Source: XYD2-FULL-39-9 sp964363685 (GTDB lineage: Bacteria > Patescibacteriota > Patescibacteriia > Magasanikbacterales > GWA2-37-8). From it: a stretch of 12,697 nt of DNA. Below are positions 1-4,744 of this stretch, piece after piece (the stretch's first letter is position 1; each line of letters begins with the position of its first letter). The notes under the pieces are model-generated. The model saw only the letters and a list, made by a program, of their open reading frames with translations, had not been told where the DNA came from and made no database searches. The stretch lies in assembly GCA_964363685.1 (NCBI GenBank), contig CAYIJG010000023.1, positions 1 through 12,697 on the forward strand. The letters run 5' to 3'. The position numbers were made by a program, and so were the translations under genes.

Positions 1-37
1 CCTTATACTATGTAATTGCAGAAACTATGTTTAAGGG

Positions 38-77
38 ATTCCTCCACGGAGTTTATACCCTTTAGGGTGGTCGGAAT
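38..77. repeat. REP-like imperfect hairpin between genes
   Basis: Arms ATTCC/GGAAT and CCAC/GTGG pair around a loop that holds a small ACCC-TTTA-GGGT hairpin. The outline (GGATTCC ... GGAATGACA) resembles short intergenic palindromic repeats seen in many bacterial genomes. Only one copy is present here, so its repeat status is inferred. No gene is visible in 1-132. Confidence 0.35.
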
Positions 78-132
78 GACAGTGCGTGGGCTTGGATACT
101 AAGTGTAGTGTACCTTTATTGTTCTGAAAAGC

Positions 133-158
133 AAATCCCCCGATTACTCGGGGGATTT
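133..158 (-). terminator. Intrinsic terminator of rplA
   Basis: A perfect 11-bp stem (AAATCCCCCGA / TCGGGGGATTT) with a 4-nt loop starts a few bases past the rplA stop codon. On the minus strand it is followed by GCTTTT, a short imperfect T-tract. Confidence 0.8.
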
Positions 159-164
159 CTATGT

Positions 165-839
165 TTAGGCTGAGATTTTGATTGAGGGGCTCATAGTAGA
201 GCAGAGAACGACGTTTTTCAGGAAGGTGCCTTTGGCTGTGGCAGGCTTGGCTTTGAGCAAGACTTCCAAGAAGGCATTAATATTTTCTTTTAGTTTTTCT
301 TCGCCGAAGCTGATTTTTCCGACAGCTTGGTGGATATTGCCATTATCATCATTTTTGAAAGTGACTTTACCGGTTTTGAGATCATCAATCATTTTTTTGA
401 TGTTGGTACCGACAGTATCAGACTTTGGGTTAGGCATCAGACCTTTTGGACCCAAGACTCTGGCGACTGAAGCCATCTTCGGCATCATATCTGGAGTGGT
501 GATGGCGACTTCAAAAGTTATTTTGCCGGTGTCTTTAATTTTTTTAATATCTTCTTCGCCATAGACAAAGTCAGCGCCGGCGTCTTTGGCTTCCTTTTCT
601 CTTTCTGGAGTGACGAAAGCGGCTACGGTTTTGGTTTTACCGGTTCCGTGTGGCAAAACTACAGTTGCACGAACTTGTTGTTCGGTTTTTTTGGTGTTAA
701 TACCCAAGTTGGCATGTACTTCTACGGTGGCGTCAAATTTGACGCTAGAAATTTCTTTGAGAAGTTTTACGGCTTCGTCCAAAGAGTATGTCTTATTTTT
801 GTCTACCTTGTCCATGTGTGCCTTCATTTTTTTTGACAT
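165..839 (-). CDS. rplA: Large ribosomal subunit protein uL1
   Basis: This is ribosomal protein L1, which binds 23S rRNA in the mobile L1 stalk at the ribosomal E site and helps release deacylated tRNA. In many bacteria it also represses its own mRNA. The 224-residue product has normal family length. The L1 signature is intact around residues 112-139, with TTPDMMPKMA followed by LGPKGLMPNPK. The reading frame is open 16 codons further upstream, but ATG at 839 (MSKKMKAH) gives the conserved L1 N-terminus and lies downstream of the promoter at 899-927. There is no Shine-Dalgarno sequence. The gene is usually next to rplK (L11), but here the upstream neighbour is divergent, so rplA is transcribed alone. 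Some Patescibacteria lineages are reported to lack L1, so its presence is mildly informative about lineage. Confidence 0.97.
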   Translation of the reverse strand: MSKKMKAHMDKVDKNKTYSLDEAVKLLKEISSVKFDATVEVHANLGINTKKTEQQVRATVVLPHGTGKTKTVAAFVTPEREKEAKDAGADFVYGEEDIKKIKDTGKITFEVAITTPDMMPKMASVARVLGPKGLMPNPKSDTVGTNIKKMIDDLKTGKVTFKNDDNGNIHQAVGKISFGEEKLKENINAFLEVLLKAKPATAKGTFLKNVVLCSTMSPSIKISA

Positions 840-854
840 AAATATATGTTTAAA

Positions 855-887
855 GTGGTACAAACCCCCGAGTGTTCGGGGTCCCAC
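855..887 (-). promoter_or_regulatory. rplA 5'-UTR hairpin, possible L1 autoregulatory site
   Basis: The predicted rplA leader (about 50 nt) is mostly one structure. GUGG/CCAC forms an outer stem, an asymmetric internal loop has 2 nt (GA) on one side and 7 nt on the other, and CCCCGA/UCGGGG forms an inner stem with an ACAC loop. Two helices joined by an asymmetric loop with 5'-GA is the general form of known L1 mRNA and rRNA sites. That L1 binds here is inference. A weak attenuator is the alternative. Confidence 0.5.
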
Positions 888-898
888 TAATGCTGAGC

Positions 899-927
899 AG
901 TTTACAATAATGGGTTGGTTTTGTCAA
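899..927 (-). promoter_or_regulatory. Sigma70-type promoter for rplA
   Basis: On the minus strand, TTGACA (922-927), a 17-nt spacer, then TAAACT (899-904). The predicted start is near 892, just upstream of the leader hairpin. Confidence 0.7.
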
Positions 928-955
928 CTCTTAGGCCATGTAGGTTGGACTACCT

Positions 956-984
956 TTGACAGATAGTTGGTTTTCCTTTATACT
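956..984 (+). promoter_or_regulatory. Strong sigma70-type promoter, divergent from rplA
   Basis: TTGACA (956-961), a 17-nt spacer and TATACT (979-984), among the best consensus matches in the window. Its -35 lies 28 bp from the rplA -35, so the two promoters are back to back. It drives the unit ending at the terminator at 1629-1664. Confidence 0.75.
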
Positions 985-1007
985 TAAGCTTTGTTAGTTT
1001 TGTCTAT

Positions 1008-1042
1008 GGGCAAGAAAGCATGAAATTCGTGCCTTTTTGCCC
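1008..1042 (+). promoter_or_regulatory. Long 5'-leader hairpin
   Basis: GGGCAAGAAAGCATG (1008-1022) pairs with 1028-1042 around an AAATT loop. The stem is 15 bp with one A-C mismatch and two G-U pairs. It lies about 17 nt after the predicted transcription start, contains an 8-codon ORF (MKFVPFCP, from 1020) and overlaps the TTG codon at 1037. No T-run follows, so it is not a simple terminator. Confidence 0.55.
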
Positions 1043-1522
1043 CTAGATGTAATACTAACACAACACTACAGTTACAGTAAGTTCGGGGGAGCTTGCTGGC
1101 ATGATTGGGGTTTCAATCAAATGACTGAGGATGACATTCTCAACGGAAAGGCATATATTGCTTATTCCAGAATGGGTTGCTGTGCGGGTTGGGATATTGA
1201 TATGGAGCTCCAAAGCAGGCCGCACGGACACCTCAAGTACCTGGTTGGGAATTGTGCGATAGTCATGTCGTTGGCCGTCCCGTCGAAAGCCATCGGCTAT
1301 GCGTACATTCACCAGTGCAGAGATGTTTTGGTGTCCATTCTGCCTGGCAAGATCGTCACTCACATGACGGACAATATGCGCAAGGTAGTTAGGCGGGAGC
1401 CACTTCTTCCGTCCACATCTGTCTATGATGATGGTGTGGCAATCGACTTCGGAGAGGTGGTTGAGTCCCTGCACCCCCATTTGCCAATTTTCGCGCTATC
1501 TTCAAGGAGCTTGCGCGTTTAG
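1037..1522 (+). CDS. Hypothetical protein in a GC-richer island
   Basis: I do not recognise this product. The frame is open from 998 to the TAG at 1520. The coordinates use TTG at 1037 (161 residues). ATG at 1121 (133 residues, MTEDDILNG) is the conservative alternative. Support for coding comes from the strong promoter upstream, the intrinsic terminator downstream, and a clear first-position G bias in this frame (about one third of codons), which the overlapping minus-strand frame would not produce. The product is soluble, rich in Cys and Trp near the N-terminus (GACWHDW, RMGCCAGW), with no signal peptide or membrane helix. Base composition is visibly richer in GC than the flanks, suggesting acquired DNA. 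Why the start is a poor codon inside a hairpin is unclear. Confidence 0.5.
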   Translation: MPLDVILTQHYSYSKFGGACWHDWGFNQMTEDDILNGKAYIAYSRMGCCAGWDIDMELQSRPHGHLKYLVGNCAIVMSLAVPSKAIGYAYIHQCRDVLVSILPGKIVTHMTDNMRKVVRREPLLPSTSVYDDGVAIDFGEVVESLHPHLPIFALSSRSLRV

Positions 1523-1628
1523 TTGGTTGAAAGAGGGGAAGTTTGTTCACCGTTTGAGGCCTTTAGTAGATAAAATAAATTTGTCTAATAAAGATGGCGG
1601 TGAATTTCTTCTTAAAAAATACTATATA

Positions 1629-1664
1629 CAAGACACTCTTTTTCGGAAGGGTGTTTTGTTTTAT
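1629..1664 (+). terminator. Intrinsic terminator of the 1037-1522 unit
   Basis: CAAGACACTCTT (1629-1640) pairs with AAGGGTGTTTTG (1647-1658) as a 12-bp stem including three G-U pairs, with loop TTTCGG, followed by TTTTAT. The 106 bases between the stop codon and this hairpin hold nothing else recognisable. Confidence 0.7.
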
Positions 1665-1672
1665 ACAAACCC

Positions 1673-1701
1673 TTGCCAACTATTACAGGGTGTAGTAGAA
1701 T
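1673..1701 (+). promoter_or_regulatory. Sigma70-type promoter for the cupredoxin gene
   Basis: TTGCCA (1673-1678), a 17-nt spacer and TAGAAT (1696-1701), both 5/6 matches to consensus. The spacer is occupied by the dyad at 1680-1698. Confidence 0.7.
1680..1698. promoter_or_regulatory. Candidate operator, site A
   Basis: TATTACA-GGG-TGTAGTA is a near-perfect inverted repeat inside the cupredoxin promoter spacer, touching the -10. It matches site B (3449-3467) at 15 of 19 positions. TACA...TGTA dyads resemble operators of the BlaI/MecI/CopY repressor family, although the usual spacer there is 2 nt rather than 3. Confidence 0.6.
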
Positions 1702-1727
1702 ATATTTATTAATTTTTAATTTTATAT

Positions 1728-1749
1728 TATATGGGCTGAAGCCCATATA
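1728..1749 (+). promoter_or_regulatory. Leader hairpin 1 of the cupredoxin mRNA
   Basis: TATATGGGC / GCCCATATA is a perfect 9-bp stem with a TGAA loop about 20 nt after the predicted start. The leader is about 104 nt, far longer than others in this window. Confidence 0.5.
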
Positions 1750-1763
1750 TACTCACTCATTCG

Positions 1764-1793
1764 GAATTAAATTAAAAACATTTAATTTAATTC
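1764..1793 (+). promoter_or_regulatory. Leader hairpin 2 of the cupredoxin mRNA
   Basis: GAATTAAATTAAA / TTTAATTTAATTC is a perfect 13-bp, nearly all-AT stem with an AACA loop, ending 18 nt before the ATG. It could position the ribosome or protect the mRNA. Its function is unknown. Confidence 0.5.
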
Positions 1794-1811
1794 TCTCATT
1801 TCATTTCGTAT

Positions 1812-2243
1812 ATGAAAAATAAGTTTGGAGTATTAGTAAGTTTAGGCGCGTTAGTAATTTTAGTTGGAGCTGGTTGTTCAGTTAAAGGGCCTAGCGTTAA
1901 TGAATCGGATAATATAACTGAAATACCTGGAAATCAAATGATTGTAACCCCAATCAAAGAATTTACTATGACCGCTTATTATGATCCTGCCTTGAAAAAA
2001 CCAATATTTTCTTTGCCTGAAATGTCAGTAAAAAAAGGGGATATAGTAAAGGTTAAGATAACTAATACTATGGGCATGCATGATTTTGTGATTGATGAAC
2101 TTAAGGTTGCGAAAGAATTACCACTTAATGAAGAAGTAGTGGTTGAGTTTGTGGTAGATAAAGCTGGAGAATTCGTCTATTATTGTTCTAAACCAGGCCA
2201 CAAAGAAGGTGGTCAGTGGGGGACTTTGAAAGTTACTGAGTAA
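1812..2243 (+). CDS. Cupredoxin-like copper lipoprotein
   Basis: This is a predicted outward-facing, membrane-anchored type 1 copper protein, probably an electron carrier or copper-binding protein. Residues 1-21 form a lipoprotein signal peptide with lipobox VGAG-C22. A low-complexity linker runs to about residue 44, and a cupredoxin domain fills the rest (about 45-143). Visible copper ligands are His90 in GMHDF, Cys125 in YYCSKPGH and His130. The rusticyanin-like spacing (Cys, His at +5, axial residue at +10) puts Gln135 where Met is usual, as in stellacyanin-type sites. Length is typical. It starts at the only suitable ATG and has no Shine-Dalgarno. It stands alone, convergent with msrA, and shares a dyad operator motif with the FMN reductase/msrA operon. 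The redox partner cannot be inferred. Confidence 0.88.
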   Translation: MKNKFGVLVSLGALVILVGAGCSVKGPSVNESDNITEIPGNQMIVTPIKEFTMTAYYDPALKKPIFSLPEMSVKKGDIVKVKITNTMGMHDFVIDELKVAKELPLNEEVVVEFVVDKAGEFVYYCSKPGHKEGGQWGTLKVTE

Positions 2244-2260
2244 TATGTTATAAAAGATCA

Positions 2261-2290
2261 AAAAAATCCCATGTAATAGTGGGATTTTTT
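2261..2290. terminator. Bidirectional terminator between cupredoxin and msrA
   Basis: AAAAAATCCCA / TGGGATTTTTT is a perfect 11-bp stem with an 8-nt loop. It gives a T-run on both strands, ending the plus cupredoxin gene and the minus msrA operon. Confidence 0.9.
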
Positions 2291-2303
2291 GTTTATTGTG
2301 GAT

Positions 2304-2837
2304 CTAAGGTTTCAGCAAGTGCGCGAATTTTTGTTTTAGTTTAATTATTTTTGGATTAATAACTATCTGGCAGTAGGGCTGAGTCTGGTTGTTGGTATAA
2401 TAATTCTGATGGTAGGCTTCGGCTGGATAGAATTTTTCTAGGGGCTGCACTTGCGTAATAATTGGTTTGGTAAAAGTTTGCTCGTCTGTTAATTTTTGTA
2501 TATATTTTTCGGCCACTTGTTTTTGTTCGGGAGTGGTAAAGAAAATAACAGAGCGGTATTGTGAACCAATATCAGCGCCTTGCTGATTGAGAGTAGTAGG
2601 GTCGTGGGAGGTAAAAAATACAGCCAAAAGTGTCTCTAGATCTATAGTCTCTGGGTTATATGTAATCTGTACTACTTCCGCATGGCTAGTTTTGCCAGTA
2701 CAGACATTTTCGTAGGTTGGGTTTGGAAAATCGTCACCAGTATAGCCGGAAGTGACGCTATCTACGCCTTTGAGCATTTTGAAGACCGCTTCTATACACC
2801 AGAAACAACCCCCGCCGAAGATGATTGATTGGGGCAT
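2304..2837 (-). CDS. msrA: Peptide-methionine (S)-S-oxide reductase
   Basis: MsrA reduces methionine-S-sulfoxide in damaged proteins and free methionine, using thioredoxin-type reductants. The catalytic motif GGGCFWC has Cys11 as nucleophile and Cys14 next to it. Cys156 in QPYC is a plausible recycling cysteine, and Cys46 is a further one. The family blocks TYENVCTGKTSHAEVV and GADIGSQYRSVIFF are intact, and the length of 177 is normal for a single-domain MsrA. There is no MsrB fusion and no export signal, so it acts in the cytoplasm. The ATG at 2837 follows the upstream reductase gene by 6 nt, so the two are co-transcribed and probably coupled. It ends at the bidirectional terminator. Pairing with a flavin reductase suits an oxidative-stress role. 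Confidence 0.96.
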   Translation of the reverse strand: MPQSIIFGGGCFWCIEAVFKMLKGVDSVTSGYTGDDFPNPTYENVCTGKTSHAEVVQITYNPETIDLETLLAVFFTSHDPTTLNQQGADIGSQYRSVIFFTTPEQKQVAEKYIQKLTDEQTFTKPIITQVQPLEKFYPAEAYHQNYYTNNQTQPYCQIVINPKIIKLKQKFAHLLKP

Positions 2838-2843
2838 ATTTGT

Positions 2844-3425
2844 TTATCTTGCGTTCTTTAGAGCCTTTGCCCACCAAGTTAGTTGGGTAATCATTTTGCC
2901 AGCCTGTTCAGTAGCTTTGGCGAACATTTCACTAGCTTCGGCTTTTCCAAATAAGACAGGGAAGTATTCATTGCCGAGGAAATGCACCGCTTCACGTACC
3001 GGAGCCATCTGAAGTTCAATCGCGGTCAGGCGCAAGTGTTCTACAGCTCTGGCGCCACCGACACTGCCATAGCTGACAAACGCTACGGCTTTGTTGTTCC
3101 ATTCTTGGTAGACCCAATCTAGGGCGTTTTTGAGCACTCCTGAGGTGCTATGATTGTATTCGGGAGTAACGATAACGAAAGCATCACCTTCAGCGATTTT
3201 GGCCGTAAATCTAACGACCGCTTCGTTTTTGTAGGGCTCTGATTTGTAAGAAGGACTTACTGGTTCGTTGAAGAAAGGCATTTCATAGTCTTGTAGGTCA
3301 ACTATTTCTACTGATAAGCCTTCATTTTTTTTTAATTCCTCAGCAATCCAAGCAGATGGCTTATCACTAAATCGACCAACACGGGTACTGCCCACGATTA
3401 CTTTAACGGAGATGTTTTCACTCAT
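2844..3425 (-). CDS. NAD(P)H-dependent FMN reductase family flavoprotein
   Basis: This is a flavodoxin-fold NAD(P)H:flavin or quinone reductase of the YieF/SsuE/ArsH superfamily. It binds FMN and reduces flavin, quinone or metal substrates, and the exact substrate cannot be read from sequence. The N-terminal phosphate-binding motif GSTRVGR (12-18) and the PEYNHS motif (88-93, followed by TSGVLKNALDW) are diagnostic. SYGSVGGARAVEHLR near 118-132 is the third conserved block. At 193 residues it has typical length and no signal peptide. It is the first gene of an operon with msrA. The promoter at 3463-3490 overlaps a dyad nearly identical to the one at the cupredoxin promoter, so the three genes may answer to one repressor. 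Confidence 0.93.
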   Translation of the reverse strand: MSENISVKVIVGSTRVGRFSDKPSAWIAEELKKNEGLSVEIVDLQDYEMPFFNEPVSPSYKSEPYKNEAVVRFTAKIAEGDAFVIVTPEYNHSTSGVLKNALDWVYQEWNNKAVAFVSYGSVGGARAVEHLRLTAIELQMAPVREAVHFLGNEYFPVLFGKAEASEMFAKATEQAGKMITQLTWWAKALKNAR

Positions 3426-3448
3426 ATATTTCTATATTTAAGAATTAA

Positions 3449-3467
3449 TTACTACAGAGTGTAGTAT
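3449..3467. promoter_or_regulatory. Candidate operator, site B
   Basis: TACTACA-GAG-TGTAGTA (3450-3466) is a perfect 7-bp inverted repeat with a 3-nt centre, overlapping the last bases of the minus-strand -10 and covering the likely start site. It matches site A (1680-1698) at 15 of 19 positions. Confidence 0.65.
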
Positions 3468-3490
3468 AGCAGGAAATAAAAAAAGTGCAA
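3463..3490 (-). promoter_or_regulatory. Promoter of the FMN reductase-msrA operon
   Basis: On the minus strand, TTGCAC (3485-3490), a 16-nt spacer, then TATACT (3463-3468). The predicted start near 3456 gives a leader of about 30 nt. Confidence 0.65.
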
Positions 3491-3496
3491 CAGCAC
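3478..3496 (-). terminator. Short terminator overlapping the next promoter
   Basis: On the minus strand GTGC-TGTT-GCAC is followed by seven T. The stem is only 4 bp, so termination would be weak. Its 3' arm also supplies part of the TTGCAC -35 of the FMN reductase promoter. Confidence 0.4.
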
Positions 3497-3512
3497 AATT
3501 TAAAGACGGGGT

Positions 3513-3635
3513 TTATTTTTTGAGGCGTTGGTCCGGCGGCCGCGCGTCTTGAAGACGTGCGGCGTCGCCGGTGATGATGAGCCAGTTGACTAGTTCGCGA
3601 CGCACAAGGCGTGCGAAGATTGTCAGTTGACTCCT
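3513..3635 (-). pseudogene. Out-of-frame continuation of the proline-rich ORF
   Basis: Immediately after the TAG of the 50-codon ORF, the +1 frame reads a protein-like segment: SQLTIFARLVRRELVNW, then LIITGDAARLQDARPP, ending DQRLKK and TAA at 3513. It has no ATG, GTG or TTG near its beginning, and upstream this frame is open but not protein-like. The simplest reading is that the two halves were one gene of about 90 residues, split by an indel near 3636. A programmed +1 shift is possible, but TTG-TAG offers poor re-pairing. GC content is as high as in the first half. The 9-bp sequence CAGTTGACT occurs at 3583-3591 and again at 3624-3632. I do not recognise the family. Confidence 0.45.
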
Positions 3636-3786
3636 ACAACACCATGATTTCCCACCGCGTGAGCTGATCCTTCGGAACGGGACGTTCCTCGTTCTGTCGC
3701 CGTCGTGGCGGCGGATTGGGGTTCTGGTTGCCTCCGTTGGAGGAGGGGTTGGGGGGAGGCTTGGGGGTTGAAGTATTTTGACTCAT
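3634..3786 (-). CDS. Small proline/asparagine-rich protein, probably truncated
   Basis: ATG at 3786 opens a 50-codon frame ending in TAG. The product begins MSQNTSTPKPPPNPSSN, carries Pro/Asn-rich stretches and an RRRQNEERP basic patch, and ends with KDQLTRWEIMVL, an amphipathic segment that seems cut short. An extended -10 promoter lies directly upstream, placing transcription start within a few bases of the ATG, so the mRNA could be leaderless. The region is markedly GC-rich against AT-rich flanks. The next frame continues with a plausible C-terminus (3513-3635), so this is likely the first part of a frameshifted gene. The function is unknown. A disordered linker followed by a helical domain is all that can be seen. 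Confidence 0.5.
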   Translation of the reverse strand: MSQNTSTPKPPPNPSSNGGNQNPNPPPRRRQNEERPVPKDQLTRWEIMVL

Positions 3787-3793
3787 CTTATTT

Positions 3794-3823
3794 ACCATAG
3801 CATAAAATTTTATTTCTTTGCAA
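3794..3823 (-). promoter_or_regulatory. Extended -10 promoter of the proline-rich ORF
   Basis: On the minus strand, TTGCAA (3818-3823), an 18-nt spacer ending in TGC, then TATGGT (3794-3799), which forms TGnTATGGT. The expected start is near 3787, adjacent to the ATG at 3786. Confidence 0.5.
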
Positions 3824-3832
3824 GTAAAACAA

Positions 3833-3862
3833 AACCCCGCCCCGCAGGAGCGGGACGGGGTT
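3833..3862 (-). terminator. Terminator of the small basic protein gene
   Basis: AACCCCGCCCCGC pairs with GCGGGACGGGGTT (one mismatch) around AGGA. On the minus strand it is followed by TTGTTTTA. It lies 19 bases past the stop codon at 3881. Confidence 0.85.
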
Positions 3863-3880
3863 AGTCTCTTGAAGTTTGGT

Positions 3881-4003
3881 TTATCTTCTTTTTTTAGAAG
3901 ATCTTTTTGCGAGCATTACTCTCTTGGCTGCTAATCTCTTTTTGGTTTTTGGAGAGTGTCTCGATTTAGTTCTTTTCTTTAGTCCGGTAGGTCTTTTGGC
4001 CAT
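3881..4003 (-). CDS. Small, highly basic protein (40 aa)
   Basis: The product begins MAKRPTGLKKRTKSRHSPK and ends KRSSKKRR. Eleven Lys and eight Arg in 40 residues, with no Asp or Glu, make it an extremely basic nucleic-acid binder by composition. It has a near-consensus promoter (4033-4061), a leader of about 23 nt and a strong terminator, so it is a complete single-gene unit that is probably well expressed. Length and charge recall small ribosomal proteins such as bL34 or Thx, but the sequence lacks their signatures (for example RTFQPS of bL34), so I do not assign it. A ribosome-associated or nucleoid-associated peptide is the reasonable inference. Confidence 0.8.
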   Translation of the reverse strand: MAKRPTGLKKRTKSRHSPKTKKRLAAKRVMLAKRSSKKRR

Positions 4004-4032
4004 ATGATATAAATTATTGAATAACGATATTA

Positions 4033-4061
4033 ATTATACACTAAATTAAAAAGAAGTTCAA
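4033..4061 (-). promoter_or_regulatory. Near-consensus promoter for the small basic protein
   Basis: On the minus strand, TTGAAC (4056-4061), a 17-nt spacer and a perfect TATAAT (4033-4038). It begins just past the end of the NUDIX operon, which shows no clear terminator of its own. Confidence 0.8.
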
Positions 4062-4064
4062 TTT

Positions 4065-4646
4065 TTATTTTAATCCAAACAATCTTTTTAACGCCTGCAT
4101 TTTTTTTGGATCCAATTTTGCTTCAAGTAGAGCGGTTTTTAAATAGGTATCCTCATCTTGCTTTAATATAATATCTAAAAATTCAGTAAACCTAACATAG
4201 AGTAATTTTATTTTTTCCCCGCCCTCTAAATGTTGTTTATCTATTTTTTTGCAGTCCTTAGCTATAAAATAATATATAATCCACTCCATTTTGACTACTG
4301 GTCGGATTGCGCCAAAGAGAATCCACTCTTTAGCACTATATCCTGTTTCTTCTAGCAGTTCCCTTTTTGCGGCTTGAAGCGGTTTCTCGTTTTTGTCTAT
4401 TCGTCCGCCAATAGCACCAAAAGAAGCTTTTTGTCCTGGTTGGCTTTCTTTAGCCAAAATAATTTTACCATCACTGGTGATTGGTATGATCCTAGCTGTA
4501 TCGGGTCGTTTTATTTTTTCAAAAGTTTTTATTGTGCCATCATACATTTTTTGTGGCCACTCCCAGACATCAAAAATTTCACCCTGAAAAACCTTCTTGG
4601 CGTGAGCGGGGATTGGTTGTTTGGATTTTGGTCTGGTTATTTTCAT
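4065..4646 (-). CDS. NUDIX hydrolase, ADP-ribose pyrophosphatase-like
   Basis: NUDIX enzymes hydrolyse nucleoside diphosphates linked to another moiety. The layout, with an N-terminal beta domain (KVFQGEIFDVWEW) before the core, resembles the ADP-ribose/nucleotide-sugar pyrophosphatase group, but the substrate cannot be fixed from sequence. The Nudix box is complete: Gly81-x5-Glu87-x7-Arg95-Glu96-Leu-Leu-Glu99-Glu100-Thr-Gly102-Tyr. The length of 193 residues is usual for the group. It is the last gene of the DUF4342-lipoprotein-HAD-NUDIX operon. Its ATG overlaps, as ATGA, a TGA that ends the interrupted reading frame of the preceding NUDIX gene, which suggests ancestral translational coupling. 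Confidence 0.92.
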   Translation of the reverse strand: MKITRPKSKQPIPAHAKKVFQGEIFDVWEWPQKMYDGTIKTFEKIKRPDTARIIPITSDGKIILAKESQPGQKASFGAIGGRIDKNEKPLQAAKRELLEETGYSAKEWILFGAIRPVVKMEWIIYYFIAKDCKKIDKQHLEGGEKIKLLYVRFTEFLDIILKQDEDTYLKTALLEAKLDPKKMQALKRLFGLK

Positions 4647-4744
4647 AAACTATTTGCTTTTGTAGCGAGCCATTGGCGAATGAGTTTTTGATGCTGTGGT
4701 CTGCATAGATTGCACCACGTATCAGGATGTTCTTCCTGTTCTTG
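4643..4744 (-). other. In-frame extension of the NUDIX gene beyond its TGA
   Basis: Past the TGA at 4745-4747 the same frame stays open for 33 codons and reads like protein: QEQEEHPDTWCNLC, then RPQHQKLIRQWLATK. It ends at a TGA that overlaps the ATG of the next gene as ATGA. This is the natural operon junction, so the annotated stop looks like an interruption rather than the original end. Reading the internal TGA as Trp would give a full 183-residue protein. Confidence 0.6.

Noticed and set aside
60..115. Third copy of the dyad operator near ACTAAGTGTAGT
   Set aside because: Only the TGTAGT half-site matches and no promoter is arranged around it.
178..966. Plus-strand open frames across rplA
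   Set aside because: They mirror the rplA coding sequence, have no promoter, and their products are low-complexity hydrophobic or Ser-rich strings.
1055..1480. Minus-strand 141-codon frame in the GC-richer island
   Set aside because: The promoter, terminator and first-position G bias all favour the plus strand, although the minus frame cannot be fully excluded.
991..1664. tmRNA or RNase P RNA in the island
   Set aside because: No tRNA-like ends, no tag-peptide segment, and no conserved RNase P sequence such as the GAGGAAAGTCC region was seen.
1425..1712. 95-codon plus-strand frame
   Set aside because: It runs through the end of the island, the terminator and the next promoter, and its product is not protein-like.
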